Shown here: positions 61,970 to 64,000 of the stretch, one piece after another
How the letters are laid out: every line of letters begins with the position of its first letter
Numbering within the stretch: the stretch's first letter is position 1
From: Allium sativum
Lineage: Eukaryota; Streptophyta; Magnoliopsida; Asparagales; Amaryllidaceae
Assembly (NCBI GenBank): GCA_030737875.1
Contig: CM060910.1
Location: 610,899,303 to 610,963,302, forward strand
DNA length: 64,000 bases
Direction: 5' to 3'
The notes under the pieces: generated by a model
What the model saw: the letters and a program-made list of their open reading frames with translations, nothing else
Database searches by the model: none
Told to the model about the DNA's origin: nothing
Made by a program: the position numbers and the translations under genes

Positions 61970-62079
61970 TAATTTCGTCCTCGAAATTGCTAAGGTAAGA
62001 AAGACATTACAAACCCACTAACTTCCGATACAATTTATTTTAAATTAGAAACCAATTTCAATACTATATATAGATAATT

Positions 62080-62346
62080 TCAAAAATATTGAAAATTTTC
62101 TAACACTTTAAATTTCCGAAAAATTTCGGCAGCACCTCCTCTGTACGGCTCAATCGGTACAACTACAACTCGCCTTTCTAGGCCTTCTCCAATCCAAAAG
62201 AAAATAAAACAGCCAAGCGGCTTACCTAATAGGCTCATAAATCTCCAAACCAATATAAAAATAAATGTGTACTTTTTTGTCGGACATATCATTATATCCT
62301 TTCCGTTTGCTACCCTGTCAGCATATACAAATGCATTTCCAAACAA
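62080..62346 (-). CDS. Short conserved reading frame in E (88 codons), possibly a relic
   Basis: Homologous to the 77-codon frame in C. Alignable sequence is frameshifted in F and A and missing in B. Blocks RFMSLLGKPLG, FFW.GEG and RRVVVVPI are kept. There is no signal peptide or known domain I can name. Differences from C are mostly amino-acid changing. The DNA segment AGCCGCTTGGCT inside it is present in A, C, E and F, so nucleotide rather than protein conservation may matter. Confidence 0.35.
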   Translation of the reverse strand: MFGNAFVYADRVANGKDIMICPTKKYTFIFILVWRFMSLLGKPLGCFIFFWIGEGLERRVVVVPIEPYRGGAAEIFRKFKVLENFQYF

Positions 62347-62741
62347 AATTCCAATTTTATCCTCAAAACCAGATCCTTCACGTGTCCAAGCCAGATCCCA
62401 TTCTTAACTCAATTTCCATCCATTATCAATTTCAAATCCTTAATTTACCAGTCCAACACCATTTCAGATTCCTTTCTCACAATTCAAAACCTGATTCTAC
62501 TCGATATATTATATCCCGATTCAATTTCCTGTTAATTGGTTTCAATTCAATTCATATTCGCTTTCACAATTCGTATTAAATTTTGTTTTTGTTCAAACAA
62601 TTTCCCCTGGGATTCTTAAACAGTTCAGCTCTTTCCAAAGTCAAATATTCCTTTCAGGATCCAAAACAACTTGTTTTTCTCAAAGCAACTCAAAACAAAA
62701 TCTTTGGTAGTAATACGTCACTTACCACTCGAAAATGAACA

Positions 62742-62766
62742 CCGATGATGTCCAGATCATCATCAG
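62742..62766 (-). other. Internal hairpin H6 of E
   Basis: CCGATGATG (62742-62750) with CATCATCAG (62758-62766); in sense RNA one position is a U-G pair. Confidence 0.6.
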
Positions 62767-63325
62767 AATCTATTTTCCAGCTATCGAAGTGAGTTCAATA
62801 CTATGTCACTTTCAAAACCAGTTCTAAACACTTTCATTTTGAAATCCATTTCAAAATATCCCTTTCAATGCTTGTAACAAAATTAAAATCTCCCAGGATT
62901 TTAAAATTTTCATATATTCAATTCAAGTTCATTTGCAATCATTTATCCCACTTTAAGGAATTTTAATTCCAATTCTGATTTAGATTTCAGATTTAATTCA
63001 TCCGATTCCATATTATACGAATTTTAATTGGTTATTTATATAACCATTTCAATTATAATCAAACAACACATCCAATATACTATAATACTTCAAATATATA
63101 TCATTCTTTTATATTAAAATATAATTTGGGTAAAATTATTTCATTTACCCTCTTTCAAAACATACTGTGTCGGTTTATCGTATTTTAGTGTTTAGAAACC
63201 CCTATCGATACAGTAGATCAAACTGATCGACCAGAACTCATAAACAACTCAACCAATAAATCTCCACAATATAAAACAATTTTTATATAAAATCTACAAA
63301 TACGTTCACTCGTATATATACACTC

Positions 63326-63366
63326 AACTCAATCTAGGGTATTGCTAACCCCATCTCTACTGAGTC
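63326..63366 (-). other. PBS-proximal double-stem hairpin H3 of E
   Basis: Outer sense ACTCAGT/ATTGAGT with one G-U pair, inner GGGT (63337-63340) with ACCC (63348-63351), sense loop TAGCAAT; 35 nt from the PBS. Confidence 0.78.
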
Positions 63367-63400
63367 AGGCCACAGAGCCAAGGTAATCACTTAACCTTCA

Positions 63401-63412
63401 GCTCTGATACCA
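63401..63412 (-). other. Primer-binding site of E
   Basis: Sense TGGTATCAGAGC, one base from the LTR. Confidence 0.95.
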
Positions 63413-63413
63413 C

Positions 63414-64000
63414 TGTAACGAACTGGGATTTTCGACTCCGAAAATCAACATCAAACTACCATGTTGACCATACAGACATCGAACATTCCAGATCATTAAT
63501 AGAAAGAAGTTAGGGGGTGAGAATAGATAAGATAGAAATATTAGAATAGAAGAAGAAGAAACAACACCACAGAGTCTCACATCGCAGCGAAATAAAATAT
63601 AATACTGAAATAAATCTTTATCGAGAGATTTAAAAATACTTACAAATATCAGAGCAACGGGACAGTGATAATAACCTGTTCCCATATACATCACACAACG
63701 GAATAGTAGCTATATAATACCATACGACTGAACATCTCCGGCTCGTCTCTTCACAGCTCTTGGTATCCTGATCCTGTCAACCCGGGCTAACCCGAGCATT
63801 TACAAAACACCGGGTCAGTCTGGTGAACCAGAGTGAGATAAACTCGCACAGTAATAAGGGGAAATCATCGAATCATGATTTTAAAGTTCAAAAATCTTTT
63901 CAAAAGAAAAGGATAATCGTAAGACCAAATCCACACATAAACACGGACGGTTTTTACCTTATGACAACCCAAAACAGTTTTGAAATCAATATCTTGTCTG
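63414..64000 (-). mobile_element. Element E 5' LTR, partial
   Basis: Begins TGTAACGAACTGGG. The first 587 bp differ from 56357-56943 at only a few positions, so E is also a young insertion. The window ends inside hairpin H2's neighbourhood. Confidence 0.93.

Larger units (their letters stand above)
61953..63413 (-). mobile_element. Element E internal region
   Basis: 1461 bp. Sense order: PBS (63401-63412), H3 (63326-63366), AT-rich spacer, H6 (62742-62766), conserved 88-codon frame, TTCGAGGACGAAA, purine tract (61953-61969). Confidence 0.92.
56357..64000 (-). mobile_element. Element E: giant-LTR retrotransposon, runs off the window
   Basis: Same family as F. 3' LTR 56357-61952, internal region 61953-63413, start of 5' LTR 63414-64000. 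The expected left target duplication is CCCAC (56352-56356); the partner is outside the window, but C's other LTR shows ACCCACGTTT at the site near 42825. No replication gene is present. Confidence 0.92.

Overview
The window is a gene-free, AT-rich stretch of plant nuclear DNA, built almost entirely of long-terminal-repeat (LTR) retrotransposons inserted into one another. A plant host is indicated by primer-binding sites matching the 3' end of plant initiator tRNA-Met (TGGTATCAGAGC), by purine tracts of the AAGTGGGGGAGA type just before LTRs starting TGTAAC, and by a 'TTCGAGGACGAAA' run before the purine tract, as at the 3' end of plant Ty3/gypsy chromoviruses (Tekay/Del type). The species cannot be named. 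I see no host gene, tRNA, rRNA, CRISPR array or intact gag/pol.

Six elements can be resolved; A to F are labels used here. C (minus strand) is the outermost. B (minus, to 40523) lies in C's left LTR. A (plus, 521-28783) lies in B's left LTR. F (minus, 3244-16538) lies in A's left LTR. In C's right LTR sit D (47776-54548), a minus-strand solo LTR related to A, and E (minus, 56357 to beyond the window), of the same family as F. Target-site duplications or unoccupied homologous copies support the order: AAAAT for F, ACCAT for A, ATAAC for D, and homologous unfilled sites for B and E.

The proportions are unusual. LTRs are about 5.3-7.0 kb, while the region between them is only 375 bp (B), 1039 bp (A), 1400 bp (C), 1452 bp (F) and 1461 bp (E). 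Nothing encodes a replication protein, so all are non-autonomous and would need a helper element.

The most interesting signal is a series of hairpins at corresponding places in diverged families, whose arms change in step (G-C to A-T pairs, or G-U intermediates). They include a double-stem hairpin 3' of the primer-binding site in all families with an internal region, one 0.5-0.6 kb before the LTR end, one 1.4-1.7 kb before the LTR end carrying AAGACCGGG, an internal hairpin with a self-complementary loop in A, and a pair with a shared 14-nt loop in A/D. Several families also carry tandem arrays whose units are themselves palindromes. TATA boxes lie 0.89-1.07 kb into five LTRs, which would put these hairpins in a very long structured RNA leader. 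I read this as a candidate cis-acting RNA system (packaging, dimerisation, priming) of giant-LTR parasites. The structure is read from sequence; the function is inference.
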